Of a stretch of 64,000 nt of DNA, positions 10,452 to 22,687 are shown piece after piece. This stretch comes from Citrobacter sp. Cu233. GTDB lineage: Bacteria; Pseudomonadota; Gammaproteobacteria; Enterobacterales; Enterobacteriaceae. Made by a program: the position numbers and the translations under genes. The stretch's first letter is position 1. Every line of letters begins with the position of its first letter. The stretch is from NCBI RefSeq assembly GCF_030332225.1, contig NZ_JAOWIF010000033.1, forward strand, positions 372,001 through 436,000, in the 5' to 3' direction. Under the pieces are notes generated by a model that was given only the letters and a program-made list of their open reading frames with translations, did no database searches and had not been told where the DNA came from.

Positions 10452-10804
10452 GTGCGTTGATAGCGTACTGCGCTTACCGGGCCATAAGTGTGCAACCCGA
10501 AGCGTATATTTATGTCGCGGACTACCGTTTTCCCGGTAATCCGCATCTGTAATAATGTTATCCTCTGGTAGGCCCGGAGAAAAGATCCCTAATCCGGCGA
10601 CAGAGATATGGGCGTCGTTAAACGCCATTGTAGTAAGGTATATAATCTCTTAAAACGGAATTTGTATCTCAATTTATTCTCATCATTTCCAGTAAATTAA
10701 CGTTGTTTTAAATCCCCTTTATTTATGAAAAATTAAATACCATAAATAACTCAAATATATTTTCTGTGAAATAATCTGCGGTATTTTCATTTCGGGAGGA
10801 AATG
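10452..10804. other. Gene-free stretch before the porin-like gene
   Basis: The first 150 bases are GC-rich with fragments that look like worn REP sequence (AGGCCCGGAG, ATCCGG near 10570-10595). From about 10620 the DNA becomes clearly AT-rich and stays so into the next gene, with a strong GGGAGGA ribosome site at 10794-10800. I see no ORF. The composition shift suggests that the downstream gene is an insertion relative to the core. Confidence 0.5.
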
Positions 10805-11707
10805 ATGAATAAGTTAAGCTTGCTGCCGTTAATTATATATTTTATATCTATAAATGCAATGAGTGCGGATGCAAAAGGTAATACATCATCCCCGAGTAAA
10901 ATATTAGGTGCTCCTGTTAACACAGCAATTTCAGGTGGTTCGCTACTTCCGCAGGGAATGTTACTGACAGCAGTAAACAGTTCCTTTCGTGATAAGGATA
11001 ATCAAATAAAGGGAAGCGGAAGTCCGGATATTTACTCTCAAATATGGCTGCTCAAAATCCGTTACGGAATGACTGACCGACTCGAAGGTGTGACAGTTGG
11101 GTCTTATATTAATAATCGACGCGACAATATGTCTCCCGAACATATAGAAGGGGTGGGCGACCAGTCAGTTGGCCTGAGCTATGCGTTGTTGAGTCAGCGA
11201 GCGGGGGCGCCATTTTGGCTGACAGTTGGCGGAGCGGTGCTGTTACCGACGGGGCAGGATGGAGATAACCATTTACCCGGTAATGGGGCGTGGGGTGGCC
11301 GGGCATCCGTGTCATTAACGAAGTTTTTTACCCCGAATATTAAAGGTGATATGGATTTTATCTTCCAGGGGCCGTTTGAACGCGGAAATCAGGATGTTAA
11401 ACGTGGGAATGAGTTTCAATGGAATACCCAATTCCGTTATATGTTTAGCGAAATACCGTGGGATATTGGCGTGGAAAGTGCGTATAGCCATAATGATTCT
11501 GGCACCCGGGAGCTATCAACGGGCCGTGTGATAAATAATCAGTCAGGTACTACCGAATGGGTTATTGGTCCTTCTTTCAATGTTGCGATTGATTCAATAA
11601 ATGTTTGGCTTGGTTTCGGCTCATTCTTTCCTGTAATGCAAGAGGTTAAATCGGCGACCAAAATGGAAAATGTACGTTGGGAGTTTAAAGTCGGTAAAAC
11701 CTGGTGA
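10805..11707 (+). CDS. Outer-membrane porin-like protein (phenol-degradation MetA type)
   Basis: A 300-residue secreted protein with a Sec signal (MNKLSLLPLIIYFISINAMS, probable cleavage after the ADA near residue 24). The rest is alternating beta-rich sequence, ending in an aromatic residue (FKVGKTW) as expected of an outer-membrane barrel. It resembles the family annotated as putative MetA-pathway transporter (PF13557), whose members are poorly understood. The second of two tandem ATGs is chosen because it sits 5 bases after GGGAGGA. Codon use is more AT-rich than its neighbours, so recent acquisition is plausible. It converges on bglA. Confidence 0.65.
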   Translation: MNKLSLLPLIIYFISINAMSADAKGNTSSPSKILGAPVNTAISGGSLLPQGMLLTAVNSSFRDKDNQIKGSGSPDIYSQIWLLKIRYGMTDRLEGVTVGSYINNRRDNMSPEHIEGVGDQSVGLSYALLSQRAGAPFWLTVGGAVLLPTGQDGDNHLPGNGAWGGRASVSLTKFFTPNIKGDMDFIFQGPFERGNQDVKRGNEFQWNTQFRYMFSEIPWDIGVESAYSHNDSGTRELSTGRVINNQSGTTEWVIGPSFNVAIDSINVWLGFGSFFPVMQEVKSATKMENVRWEFKVGKTW

Positions 11708-11719
11708 TCTCTTTGTTTG

Positions 11720-11751
11720 CGTACTTACCTGGCATCACACAGGTAAGTACG
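11720..11751. terminator. Bidirectional hairpin between porin-like gene and bglA
   Basis: Perfect 12-bp arms CGTACTTACCTG (11720-11731) and CAGGTAAGTACG (11740-11751) enclose an 8-base loop in the gap between two convergent genes. No long T-run follows on either side, so termination strength is uncertain. Confidence 0.65.
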
Positions 11752-11766
11752 TATTATCTCGTGTAG

Positions 11767-13206
<1,440 letters not shown>

Positions 13207-13320
13207 TCAGTCTCAAATTAATACAATCTGATTTTGAGTCTAACAAAGGAAAGATAAATGTCACGATATAACAAAATAGCGGAAATGTGATTTGTTACAT
13301 CAAAAAAACATATTGTTTTT

Positions 13321-14070
13321 TTACGCTAATCTTTTCGCCAGCTTGCGGCCAAGTGATTCCAGAATATAAATAACAGGAATTTGCGTGGTAATATCATAGA
13401 CCCCCGCTATGCGGGTTTGCGGTACGTGCCACGAGAGGTTAAAGTCGGCGAGTTTCGCCAGTCGCGAATGCTCATGGCAGGTAATCGACAGGACTTTACA
13501 GTTATGCAGGCTGAACTGGCTGGCGAAACGCAGGATTTCCTCTGTTTCGCCAGAGACGGACAGGACAATCGCCAGCGCGTTTCTGGCCATATCATTGGTT
13601 ACCGGAAAATAAGGGTCGTCGATATGGTTACTGAATTTACCCACATTGGAGAAAAAACGTGCGCCATATTTTGCTAAGGCTCCTGATGTTCCCGCACCGA
13701 CGAATATGATACGCTCAGAAGATAATATAATATCAACAGCTTGATCGAGCAGTTTATCAAACTCGTCATTGTTCACGCCTTTAAAAAAGCTGATTATCTC
13801 GCTGGCGCCAAAATTAGCCTGTTGCGGTTCATTCTGCTCTAAATATAATTTAAAGCGTACGCGAAATTCTGAGTAACCCTCACACTTAAGCTTGCGGCAA
13901 AAGCGCAACACGGTAGTTGTGGATACGCCCACGGCATCGGCCAGTTCGCGAATGGTCATGTACATGACTTTGTCACGGTTTTTGATGACATAGTTATAGA
14001 CCAGCATCTCAAGATTGTTGAGACTGGCGATGGCAGCGTGGGAGAACATACTCACAATGGCAAAACTCAC
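13321..14070 (-). CDS. MurR/RpiR-family transcriptional regulator
   Basis: A protein of up to 249 residues. The N-terminal HTH_6 domain contains [24 protein letters not shown] (about 37-60; shown in parts as [12 protein letters not shown] and [11 protein letters not shown]), and a C-terminal SIS phosphosugar-binding domain contains [18 protein letters not shown] and [12 protein letters not shown]. Such regulators sense phosphosugars. The start is unsure: GTG at 14070 or ATG at 14049, neither with a clear ribosome site. Position upstream of bglA in the same direction suggests beta-glucoside control. It is divergent from yqfB, with only about 30-50 bases between starts. Confidence 0.85.
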   Translation of the reverse strand: MSFAIVSMFSHAAIASLNNLEMLVYNYVIKNRDKVMYMTIRELADAVGVSTTTVLRFCRKLKCEGYSEFRVRFKLYLEQNEPQQANFGASEIISFFKGVNNDEFDKLLDQAVDIILSSERIIFVGAGTSGALAKYGARFFSNVGKFSNHIDDPYFPVTNDMARNALAIVLSVSGETEEILRFASQFSLHNCKVLSITCHEHSRLAKLADFNLSWHVPQTRIAGVYDITTQIPVIYILESLGRKLAKRLA

Positions 14071-14101
14071 TCATCAGACTTCATCTACAGGGAATAATAA
14101 C

Positions 14102-14413
14102 ATGCAGCCAAATGACATCACTTTTTTTCAACGCTTCCAGGATGACATTCTGGCAGGACGTAAGACCATCACCATTCGTGATGAGTCTGAATCACACTTC
14201 AAAGCCGGCGATATTCTGCGCGTTGGGCGCTTCGAGGATGATGGCTACTTCTGCACGATTGAAGTTGTCGGCACTTCAACAGTTACACTGGATACGCTAA
14301 CGGAACAACATGCCCGACAGGAAAACATGACGCTTGATAAGCTTAAACAGGTGATTGCTGAGATCTATCCACAACAAACGCAATTTTATGTGATTGATTT
14401 TAAATGTCTTTAA
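14102..14413 (+). CDS. yqfB: YqfB, ASCH-domain N4-acetylcytidine amidohydrolase
   Basis: A 103-residue single ASCH-domain protein matching E. coli YqfB, which hydrolyses N4-acetylcytidine to cytidine and acetate. The catalytic residues known for the family are present: Lys and Thr in [11 protein letters not shown] (about residues 21-24) and a Glu in ENMTLDKL (about 74). The frame is open upstream to 14015, but the family N-terminus [12 protein letters not shown] fixes the start at 14102, after GGGAATAATAAC. A 160-base AT-rich gap separates it from trhA. Confidence 0.92.
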   Translation: MQPNDITFFQRFQDDILAGRKTITIRDESESHFKAGDILRVGRFEDDGYFCTIEVVGTSTVTLDTLTEQHARQENMTLDKLKQVIAEIYPQQTQFYVIDFKCL

Positions 14414-14573
14414 TTTTTAAGGTACAGATGTTAGCTGAAATATAAAATATAACAATATGATTTTTATTGATTTTTTATTTTTTGAGAAATATTTGGGCTA
14501 ACAGGTGTTCACTGGAACCATTCTCAGTTACGCTAGAGGCGCAATCACGAAAGTGTTCGTTTTACCGGAGTAA

Positions 14574-15239
<666 letters not shown>

Positions 15240-15287
15240 ATTCAGTGCAACCCCGAGGGCGGCGTAAACGCTCGCCCGGGATATGTT

Positions 15288-15364
15288 TTTAGGCCGGATA
15301 AGGCAACGCCGCCATCCGGCGGCCTGCACTGAATTGCCTGATGGCGCTGCGCTTATCAGGGCGA
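15288..15364. repeat. REP/BIME pair between trhA and ygfZ
   Basis: A REP unit AGGCCGGATAAGGC...GCCGCCATCCGGC (15292-15320) and an inverted unit GCCTGATGGCGCTGCGCTTATCAGG (ends at 15335 and 15360) sit between convergent trhA and ygfZ. A short hairpin at 15250-15280 (CCCGAGGGCG...CGCCCGGG) precedes it and may terminate trhA. Confidence 0.85.
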
Positions 15365-15368
15365 CTAA

Positions 15369-16352
15369 TTACTCTTCGTCTAACGAATACGGCAGCGGCA
15401 CAATATGCAGCGTTTTCGCATCATCACGCACGCGGAACACGCTGTCTGCTTCCATATCGTTATTCATCACAACCTGTACTAACACCTGACCATCGGCCAG
15501 TTGCACGGCTGCAAGAACAGTACCGGTACGACGCCAGTTCTCACCCATTTTTAGTTCCAGATCTTCACCTGCTTCTGGTACCCGGCTGGCAGTACCCGCC
15601 AGGGTCCACATTGCACGTTTATTGGCGCCGCGGAATTTTGCGCGGGCAACCATTTCCTGACCGGTGTAACAACCTTTTTTGAAGCTAATACCACCCAGAG
15701 CCTGAAGGTTAGTGGCCTGCGGAATAAACTGACCGCTGTTAGCGGTGTCGATCACCGGGATACCCGCTTCGATATCCAGCGCCAGCCATTGCTGGCTGTT
15801 ATTCAATTCTGCTTCGCCACGCAGTTTCTCTGCAATCATCTCAGCTGTTGCGACATCAACGATCAGCAGGAAGCGTTCAGACGGATGCCCGAACCACAGC
15901 AAGGTGGAAGCGCCGTGGGTAACGACCTGATTATCGCTGGTTGGCAGTTCGCTAAAGAGATTGGCTAGCGCCGCACGCGCCTGGAAGCCTGCTACGCCCA
16001 GCAGGACGCGCTCATCATCCGGGGCAATCACGACCTTCGAGAAGACGGCGTATTTTTTCAGTTCGGTTAATTGGGCATCACGCAGGCTACGGCGTTCAAG
16101 CCAGGCAAAACCATCAGCCTGACGGAAGAGACGCAGGTTGCTCCACATTTTACCTTTGGCATCGCAGTGAGCGGCCAGCAGGTGTTGCTGTTCGGTCATC
16201 TGGCTGACATCAGCGGTGACCTGGCCCTGGATGTACTTTTCACTGTCGACACCAGTAATGGTGGCGAGAGCCCAGTCGTCGAGCGTCATTAGCGTCAGAG
16301 GCAAACGTGCCGACGCAAACGGCTGGCGAGGAGGAAACGATGTAAAAGCCAT
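15369..16352 (-). CDS. ygfZ: YgfZ, folate-binding iron-sulfur cluster/tRNA modification factor
   Basis: A 327-residue protein with the GcvT-like folate fold. The signature [12 protein letters not shown] (about residues 226-237) holds the conserved Cys. YgfZ helps build or repair Fe-S clusters of enzymes such as MiaB, in a folate-dependent way. It ends in an acidic tail (YSLDEE). Divergent from sdhE, with a gap of 255 bases holding both promoters. Same orientation and spacing as in E. coli. Confidence 0.96.
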   Translation of the reverse strand: MAFTSFPPRQPFASARLPLTLMTLDDWALATITGVDSEKYIQGQVTADVSQMTEQQHLLAAHCDAKGKMWSNLRLFRQADGFAWLERRSLRDAQLTELKKYAVFSKVVIAPDDERVLLGVAGFQARAALANLFSELPTSDNQVVTHGASTLLWFGHPSERFLLIVDVATAEMIAEKLRGEAELNNSQQWLALDIEAGIPVIDTANSGQFIPQATNLQALGGISFKKGCYTGQEMVARAKFRGANKRAMWTLAGTASRVPEAGEDLELKMGENWRRTGTVLAAVQLADGQVLVQVVMNNDMEADSVFRVRDDAKTLHIVPLPYSLDEE

Positions 16353-16571
16353 AATAATGTCCTGATTTGCTTAACGCGGTAATAATGACTAATGGTAAAA
16401 GAGCTATGGGCTATTGCAAGCGGTTTAAACATCCTGTTTGTGCCATATATTAAGCTTTGCGAGGAGACATCCAAAAAAGTGAACCCTTTGACTTAATGTG
16501 GTTTTATTTAGCGATCGCGCTTCCGTTTACTGATATTCCCGTAAAAGAGCGTGAAAAACACGTTACAATAG

Positions 16572-17262
<691 letters not shown>

Positions 17263-17305
17263 CGCTGGCGAATGACTGATGGCGAGCAGTTATGGTTTAG
17301 TGCGC

Positions 17306-17345
17306 TATGTAGGCCGGAGAAGGCATTCACGCCATCATCCGGCAA
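17306..17345. repeat. Single REP unit between ygfX and fldB
   Basis: One REP-like hairpin (GTAGGCCGGAGAAGGC...GCCATCATCCGGC) lies between convergent ygfX and fldB. It likely serves as a shared 3' end structure. Confidence 0.75.
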
Positions 17346-17353
17346 CACGGTTA

Positions 17354-17875
17354 TCAGGACCAGTGTTCGGCCATTTCACCGAGAATTTGCTCACACCAGG
17401 CCTGGATACGTTCATCGCTGAGGTCGTACTGGTTAGTTTCATCCAGAGCTAAACCGACAAACAGCTGTCCATCGGCAATCACGGGTTTATCGCTGGTGAA
17501 TTCATAGCCTTCAGTTGGCCAGTAACCGACAAACTTAACACCTTTGGTGACCAGTTTATCATGCAGCATACCCAGTGCATCAAGGAACCACTCACCGTAC
17601 CCCAGTTGATCGCCCATGCCGTAAAGCGCGACAATCTTGCCTTCCAGGTTGAGGTTGTCCAGTTGATCCCAGACCGCTTCCCAGTCTTCCTGAATTTCAC
17701 CGAAATCCCAGGTTGGAATACCCAAAATGAGCACGTCATACTGCTCCATTAAGGCTGGGGAATCATCCTTGAGGTTGTGCAGTGTCACCAGTTCGGGACC
17801 AAGGATATCGCGGATTTTTTCTGCTGCCATTTCGGTGTAGCACGTGCTGGAACCGTAAAAAAGACCCATGTTCAT
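17354..17875 (-). CDS. fldB: Flavodoxin 2
   Basis: A 173-residue long-chain flavodoxin, an FMN electron carrier. The phosphate-binding loop is [11 protein letters not shown] (about residues 8-18), and the FMN stacking aromatics are expected in the [14 protein letters not shown] region (Trp) and the LGYGEWF region. Length equals E. coli FldB. In E. coli it is SoxRS-inducible; no operator was identified here. Divergent from xerD. Confidence 0.95.
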   Translation of the reverse strand: MNMGLFYGSSTCYTEMAAEKIRDILGPELVTLHNLKDDSPALMEQYDVLILGIPTWDFGEIQEDWEAVWDQLDNLNLEGKIVALYGMGDQLGYGEWFLDALGMLHDKLVTKGVKFVGYWPTEGYEFTSDKPVIADGQLFVGLALDETNQYDLSDERIQAWCEQILGEMAEHWS

Positions 17876-17988
17876 GACGTAAACATCTCAATTCTGCTGT
17901 AGCGTTGCGGCTAGTGTAACAGAATCGCCGCAATCTCGGCACAATGAGGCATAATGCATCAAAAATGAGAGTGAATTAAGGGGCGCGA

Positions 17989-18885
17989 GTGGAACAAGAT
18001 CTGGCACGCATCGAGCAATTTCTTGATGCCCTGTGGCTGGAGCGAAATCTGGCGGAGAACACGTTAAGTGCGTATCGTCGCGATCTGACAATGCTTGTTG
18101 AATGGCTGCACCATCGTGGCATTTCACTGGCGACGGCGCAGAGCGATGATTTGCAGGCACTGCTGGCTGAGCGAATGGATGGCGGGTATAAAGCCACCAG
18201 TTCAGCACGTTTGCTCAGTGCCATGCGGCGTTTTTTTCAGCATCTTTACGGCGCAAAATTTCGCGAAGACGATCCAAGCGCCTCGCTTGCTTCACCTAAA
18301 CTTCCGCAGCGTTTGCCAAAAGATCTTAGCGAAGCGCAGGTAGAACGGCTGCTGCAGGCCCCGCTTATTGACCAACCGCTTGAGCTACGCGACAAAGCTA
18401 TGCTGGAGGTTTTGTACGCCACGGGGTTGCGCGTATCAGAGTTGGTGGGGCTGACGATGAGCGATATTAGTCTGCGCCAGGGTGTTGTACGGGTGATTGG
18501 TAAAGGCAACAAAGAGCGACTTGTGCCGTTGGGCGAAGAAGCCGTGTACTGGCTGGAAACATACCTGGAACACGGTCGTCCGTGGTTGCTCAACGGCGTA
18601 TCGATTGACGTACTGTTTCCCAGCCAGCGTGCGCAGCAGATGACCCGTCAGACTTTCTGGCATCGTATTAAACACTATGCTGTGTTAGCAGGGATCGACA
18701 GCGAGAAACTGTCTCCGCACGTATTGCGGCATGCTTTTGCCACGCATCTGCTCAATCACGGCGCTGACCTGCGCGTGGTGCAGATGCTGCTGGGGCATAG
18801 CGATCTCTCGACTACACAGATTTATACACATGTCGCAACGGAGCGCTTGCGTCAACTACATCAACAGCATCACCCACGAGCGTGA
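17989..18885 (+). CDS. xerD: Site-specific tyrosine recombinase XerD
   Basis: A 298-residue recombinase that, with XerC and FtsK, resolves chromosome dimers at dif. An N-terminal SAM-like core-binding domain (1-100) precedes the catalytic domain. Catalytic residues seen: Arg in ATGLRVSELVGL, Lys in GKGNKERLVP, HxxR in HVLRHAFATHLL, His in LGHSDLSTTQIY and the Tyr nucleophile in that last motif (about residue 279). Starts at GTG 17989 after AAGGGG. First gene of the xerD-dsbC-recJ row. Confidence 0.97.
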   Translation: MEQDLARIEQFLDALWLERNLAENTLSAYRRDLTMLVEWLHHRGISLATAQSDDLQALLAERMDGGYKATSSARLLSAMRRFFQHLYGAKFREDDPSASLASPKLPQRLPKDLSEAQVERLLQAPLIDQPLELRDKAMLEVLYATGLRVSELVGLTMSDISLRQGVVRVIGKGNKERLVPLGEEAVYWLETYLEHGRPWLLNGVSIDVLFPSQRAQQMTRQTFWHRIKHYAVLAGIDSEKLSPHVLRHAFATHLLNHGADLRVVQMLLGHSDLSTTQIYTHVATERLRQLHQQHHPRA

Positions 18886-18908
18886 GTGCTGACAGTAAAG
18901 GATAGGTT

Positions 18909-19622
18909 ATGAAGAAACGTTTTATGATGCTCACCCTGCTGGCTACTGCGTTTTCAGGCATGGTACATGCAGACGATGCGGCTATTCGCCAGTCATTAGC
19001 GAAGCTGGGCGTGCAGAGCACCGAAATTCAACCTGCTCCGGTTGCGGGCATGAAAACCGTACTGACCAATAGCGGTGTGCTGTACGTTACTGAAGATGGC
19101 AAGCATATTATTCAGGGGCCGATGTATGACGTAAGTGGCGCAAGCCCGGTGAATGTCACTAACCAACTGCTGATGAAGCATCTGAATGCGCTGGAAAAAG
19201 AGATGATCGTCTACAAAGCGCCGCAAGAAAAACACGTCATCACCGTTTTCACCGACATCACTTGTGGCTACTGCCACAAGTTGCATGAAGAAATGAAAGA
19301 CTACAACGCGCTGGGCATCACCGTCCGTTATCTGGCCTTCCCTCGACAGGGGCTGGAAAGCCAGGCTGAGCAGGACATGAAGTCAATCTGGTGTGCAAAA
19401 GACAAAAACAAAGCCTTTGACGATGCGATGGCGGGTAAGGGCGTGAAAGCGGCGACCTGTGATGTGGATATCGCGAATCATTACGCACTGGGCGTGCAGT
19501 TTGGCGTCAGTGGCACACCGGCGATTGTTCTGAGCAACGGCTATGTTGTCCCGGGCTATCAGGGGCCGAAAGAGATGAAAGAATTCCTCGACGCACACGA
19601 AAAACAGACCAGCGGTAAATAA
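18909..19622 (+). CDS. dsbC: Periplasmic disulfide isomerase DsbC
   Basis: A 237-residue precursor with a Sec signal (MKKRFMMLTLLATAFSGMVHA, cleavage before DDAAI). An N-terminal dimerisation domain is followed by a thioredoxin domain. The active-site CGYC lies in DITCGYCHKLHEE (about residues 118-121 of the precursor), with the cis-Pro in GTPAIVL. It rearranges wrong disulfides and is kept reduced by DsbD. Located 23 bases after xerD and 5 before recJ. Confidence 0.97.
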   Translation: MKKRFMMLTLLATAFSGMVHADDAAIRQSLAKLGVQSTEIQPAPVAGMKTVLTNSGVLYVTEDGKHIIQGPMYDVSGASPVNVTNQLLMKHLNALEKEMIVYKAPQEKHVITVFTDITCGYCHKLHEEMKDYNALGITVRYLAFPRQGLESQAEQDMKSIWCAKDKNKAFDDAMAGKGVKAATCDVDIANHYALGVQFGVSGTPAIVLSNGYVVPGYQGPKEMKEFLDAHEKQTSGK

Positions 19623-19627
19623 TTCGC

Positions 19628-21361
19628 GTGAAACAACAGATACAACTCCGTCGGCGTGAGGCCGACGAGACTGCCGAACTGCCTGCGGATTTGCCTCCCT
19701 TGTTGCGTCGTTTGTACGCCAGTCGTGGCGTGCGTAGTGCGCAGGAGCTTGAACGTAGCGTGAAAGGGATGTTGCCGTGGCAGCATTTGAACGGCGTCGA
19801 AAAAGCGGTTGAGATCCTCTATAACGCCTTTCGCGAAGGAACCCGCATCATTGTGGTGGGGGATTTCGATGCCGATGGTGCGACCAGCACGGCACTGAGC
19901 ATCCTGGCGATGCGTGCGTTGGGCTGTAGTAATGTTGACTACCTGGTGCCCAACCGTTTTGAAGACGGATATGGCTTAAGCCCGGAAGTCGTGGAGCAGG
20001 CGCATGCCCGGGGCGCTCAGCTGATCGTCACTGTGGACAACGGCATATCTTCTCACGCGGGTGTTGAGCATGCCAGAGCGCTGAAGATTCCGGTGGTGGT
20101 GACCGATCACCACCTACCAGGTGATACGCTGCCGGGCGCGGAAGCAATCATCAATCCTAACCTGCACGACTGTGAATTTCCGTCGAAATCGCTGGCAGGC
20201 GTGGGGGTAGCCTTCTACCTGATGTTGGCGCTGCGCACCTTCCTGCGTGACAAAGGCTGGTTTGATGAACGTGGTATTGCGCCGCCAAATCTGGCCGATT
20301 TGCTTGATCTGGTTGCTTTGGGCACAGTAGCAGACGTGGTGCCGCTGGATGCCAATAACCGTATCCTGACGTGGCAAGGTTTAAGCCGAATTCGTGCTGG
20401 AAAGTGCCGCCCTGGCATTAAGGCGCTACTGGAGATTGCCAATCGCGACCCGCTTAAACTGGCCGCCAGTGATTTAGGTTTTGCGCTTGGCCCTCGGCTG
20501 AACGCAGCAGGTCGTCTGGATGATATGTCCGTCGGCGTTGCACTGTTGCTGTGCGATAACATTGGTGAGGCGCGTATGCTGGCCAATGAACTGGATGCAC
20601 TCAACCAGACGCGAAAAGAGATTGAACAGGGGATGCAGACTGAAGCCCTGACCCTGTGCGAAAAACTGGAGCGCAGTAGTGACACACTACCGGGTGGGCT
20701 GGCGATGTATCATCCCGAATGGCACCAGGGGGTAGTCGGCATTCTGGCATCGCGTATTAAAGAGCGTTTCCATCGTCCGGTAATCGCCTTTGCTCCTGCG
20801 GGGGATGGCACCTTAAAAGGTTCCGGACGTTCGATCCAGGGACTGCATATGCGTGATGTGCTGGAGCGTCTGGATACGCTTTATCCCGGCATGATCATTA
20901 AGTTTGGTGGACATGCGATGGCAGCAGGCCTGTCGCTGGAAGAAGCGCAGTTCGAGCATTTCCAGCAGCGTTTTGGCGAGCTGGTAACAGAATGGCTTGA
21001 TCCCGCTTTATTACAGGGTGAGGTCGTCTCTGATGGTCCGCTGAGTGCGGCAGAGATGACCATGGAAGTCGCGCAAATGCTGCGCGATGCCGGTCCGTGG
21101 GGGCAAATGTTCCCGGAGCCGCTGTTTGATGGACATTTTCGCCTGCTCCAGCAACGTCTTGTTGGTGAGCGTCACCTGAAAGTGATGGTGGAGCCGGTTG
21201 GCGGCGGGCCGTTGCTGGACGGTATTGCGTTTAACGTCGACACCCGTTGCTGGCCGGATAACGGCGTGCGTGAGGTTCAATTGGCCTATAAGCTGGATAT
21301 TAACGAATTTCGCGGCAACCGCTCGCTGCAAATTATTATCGATAATATCTGGCCACTATAG
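19628..21361 (+). CDS. recJ: Single-strand-specific 5'-3' exonuclease RecJ
   Basis: A 577-residue DHH-family exonuclease of RecF-pathway and mismatch repair. Metal-binding motifs are DFDADGATSTALSI (about residues 78-91), TVDNGISS, VVTDHHLPGD (DHH) and the C-terminal GGHAMAAGLSLE (DHHA1). Starts at GTG 19628, as in E. coli, only 5 bases after dsbC with no clear SD, so low translation by coupling is likely. Length matches the family. Confidence 0.97.
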   Translation: MKQQIQLRRREADETAELPADLPPLLRRLYASRGVRSAQELERSVKGMLPWQHLNGVEKAVEILYNAFREGTRIIVVGDFDADGATSTALSILAMRALGCSNVDYLVPNRFEDGYGLSPEVVEQAHARGAQLIVTVDNGISSHAGVEHARALKIPVVVTDHHLPGDTLPGAEAIINPNLHDCEFPSKSLAGVGVAFYLMLALRTFLRDKGWFDERGIAPPNLADLLDLVALGTVADVVPLDANNRILTWQGLSRIRAGKCRPGIKALLEIANRDPLKLAASDLGFALGPRLNAAGRLDDMSVGVALLLCDNIGEARMLANELDALNQTRKEIEQGMQTEALTLCEKLERSSDTLPGGLAMYHPEWHQGVVGILASRIKERFHRPVIAFAPAGDGTLKGSGRSIQGLHMRDVLERLDTLYPGMIIKFGGHAMAAGLSLEEAQFEHFQQRFGELVTEWLDPALLQGEVVSDGPLSAAEMTMEVAQMLRDAGPWGQMFPEPLFDGHFRLLQQRLVGERHLKVMVEPVGGGPLLDGIAFNVDTRCWPDNGVREVQLAYKLDINEFRGNRSLQIIIDNIWPL

Positions 21362-21377
21362 CGTCACGATACACATA

Positions 21378-21493
21378 ATCATTCAGGCTACATCGAAGCG
21401 GCGAGTGAATGCGTCCCCGGGAGCGTACAAAGAGTACGTGATCGGAGTGAAATTCACGCAGCCAGTAAAGAGGCAGCTTGATGGATGACGTGT
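21378..21493. repeat. ERIC (IRU) element between recJ and prfB
   Basis: The core GAGTGAAT..CCCCGGGAGC..GTGATCGGAGTG and the right end CAGCTTGATGGATGACGTGT match the enterobacterial repetitive intergenic consensus, with some divergence (an internal ACAAAGAGTACG loop). About 115 bases, slightly shorter than the standard 127. It lies upstream of the prfB promoter region. Confidence 0.7.
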
Positions 21494-21579
21494 TTATTTT
21501 CTATAAAAAAGGGTGTGGATTGGTTACAATCCCGCTCTTATAACCGCATTTTGACTCGTTCAATAAAAGAAATCAGACC

Positions 21580-22678
21580 ATGTTTGAAATTAATCCGGTA
21601 AATAACCGCATTCAGGACCTCACGGAACGCTCTGACGTTCTTAGGGGGTATCTTTGACTATGATGCTAAGAAAGAGCGTCTGGAAGAAGTAAACGCCGAG
21701 CTGGAACAGCCTGACGTCTGGAACGAACCCGAACGCGCACAGGCGCTGGGTAAAGAACGTTCTTCCCTTGAGGCCATTGTCGACACGCTCGACCAGATGA
21801 GCCAGGGCCTGGAAGATGTCTCCGGCCTGCTGGAACTGGCTGTAGAAGCCGACGACGAAGAAACCTTTAACGAAGCCGTAGCAGAACTTGATACGCTGGA
21901 AGATAAACTGGCACAGCTGGAATTCCGTCGCATGTTCTCCGGTGAATATGACAGTGCAGATTGCTATCTTGATATTCAGGCTGGCTCCGGCGGTACCGAA
22001 GCGCAGGATTGGGCCAGCATGCTGATGCGTATGTATCTGCGTTGGGCTGAAGCTCGCGGCTTTAAGACGGAAATTATTGAAGAGTCTGAAGGTGAAGTGG
22101 CGGGTATTAAATCCGTGACCATCAGAATCGCTGGAGAATATGCTTACGGTTGGCTGCGCACGGAAACCGGTGTACATCGTCTGGTTCGTAAGAGTCCGTT
22201 CGATTCCGGTGGCCGTCGCCATACGTCGTTTAGTTCTGCGTTTGTTTATCCGGAAGTTGACGATGATATTGATATCGATATCAACCCGGCAGACCTGCGT
22301 ATCGACGTTTACCGCGCCTCGGGTGCGGGCGGTCAGCACGTTAACCGTACGGAATCTGCGGTGCGTATCACTCACATCCCGACCGGGATTGTAACGCAGT
22401 GCCAGAACGACCGTTCCCAGCACAAGAACAAAGACCAGGCCATGAAGCAGATGAAAGCGAAGCTTTATGAGCTGGAAATGCAGAAGAAGAATGCCGAGAA
22501 ACAGGCGATGGAAGACACCAAGTCTGACATCGGCTGGGGTAGCCAGATTCGTTCTTATGTCCTTGATGACTCCCGCATTAAAGATCTGCGTACCGGGGTT
22601 GAAACCCGCAACACGCAGGCAGTGCTGGATGGCAGCCTGGATCAATTTATCGAAGCAAGTTTGAAAGCAGGGTTATGA
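21580..22678 (+). CDS. prfB: Peptide chain release factor RF2, programmed +1 frameshift
   Basis: A 365-residue class-I release factor reading UGA and UAA. Translation starts at ATG 21580 ([12 protein letters not shown]) and meets an in-frame TGA at codon 26 (21655-21657). The autoregulatory site is complete: SD-like AGGGGG at 21643-21648, then TAT, CTT, TGA and C. The ribosome shifts from CTT to the +1 frame and continues with GAC TAT GAT. The stop-recognition tripeptide SPF is in [10 protein letters not shown] and the hydrolysis motif GGQ in [11 protein letters not shown]. The residue before SGAGG is Ala, not the Thr of K-12. A single-frame gene caller would wrongly start it near 21797. Confidence 0.98.
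21643..21658 (+). promoter_or_regulatory. RF2 programmed frameshift site
   Basis: AGGGGG TAT CTT TGA C. The internal SD-like hexamer pairs with 16S rRNA three bases from CTT, and slow decoding of UGA when RF2 is scarce lets tRNA-Leu slip +1. Spacing and sequence are those of the classic E. coli site. Confidence 0.97.
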
Positions 22679-22687
22679 GGAACCAAC

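Noticed and set aside
10452..10804. Small RNA or ORF in the gap before the porin-like gene
   Set aside because: Only REP-like fragments and AT-rich promoter-like DNA; no terminator with T-run and no frame with a ribosome site besides the gene itself.
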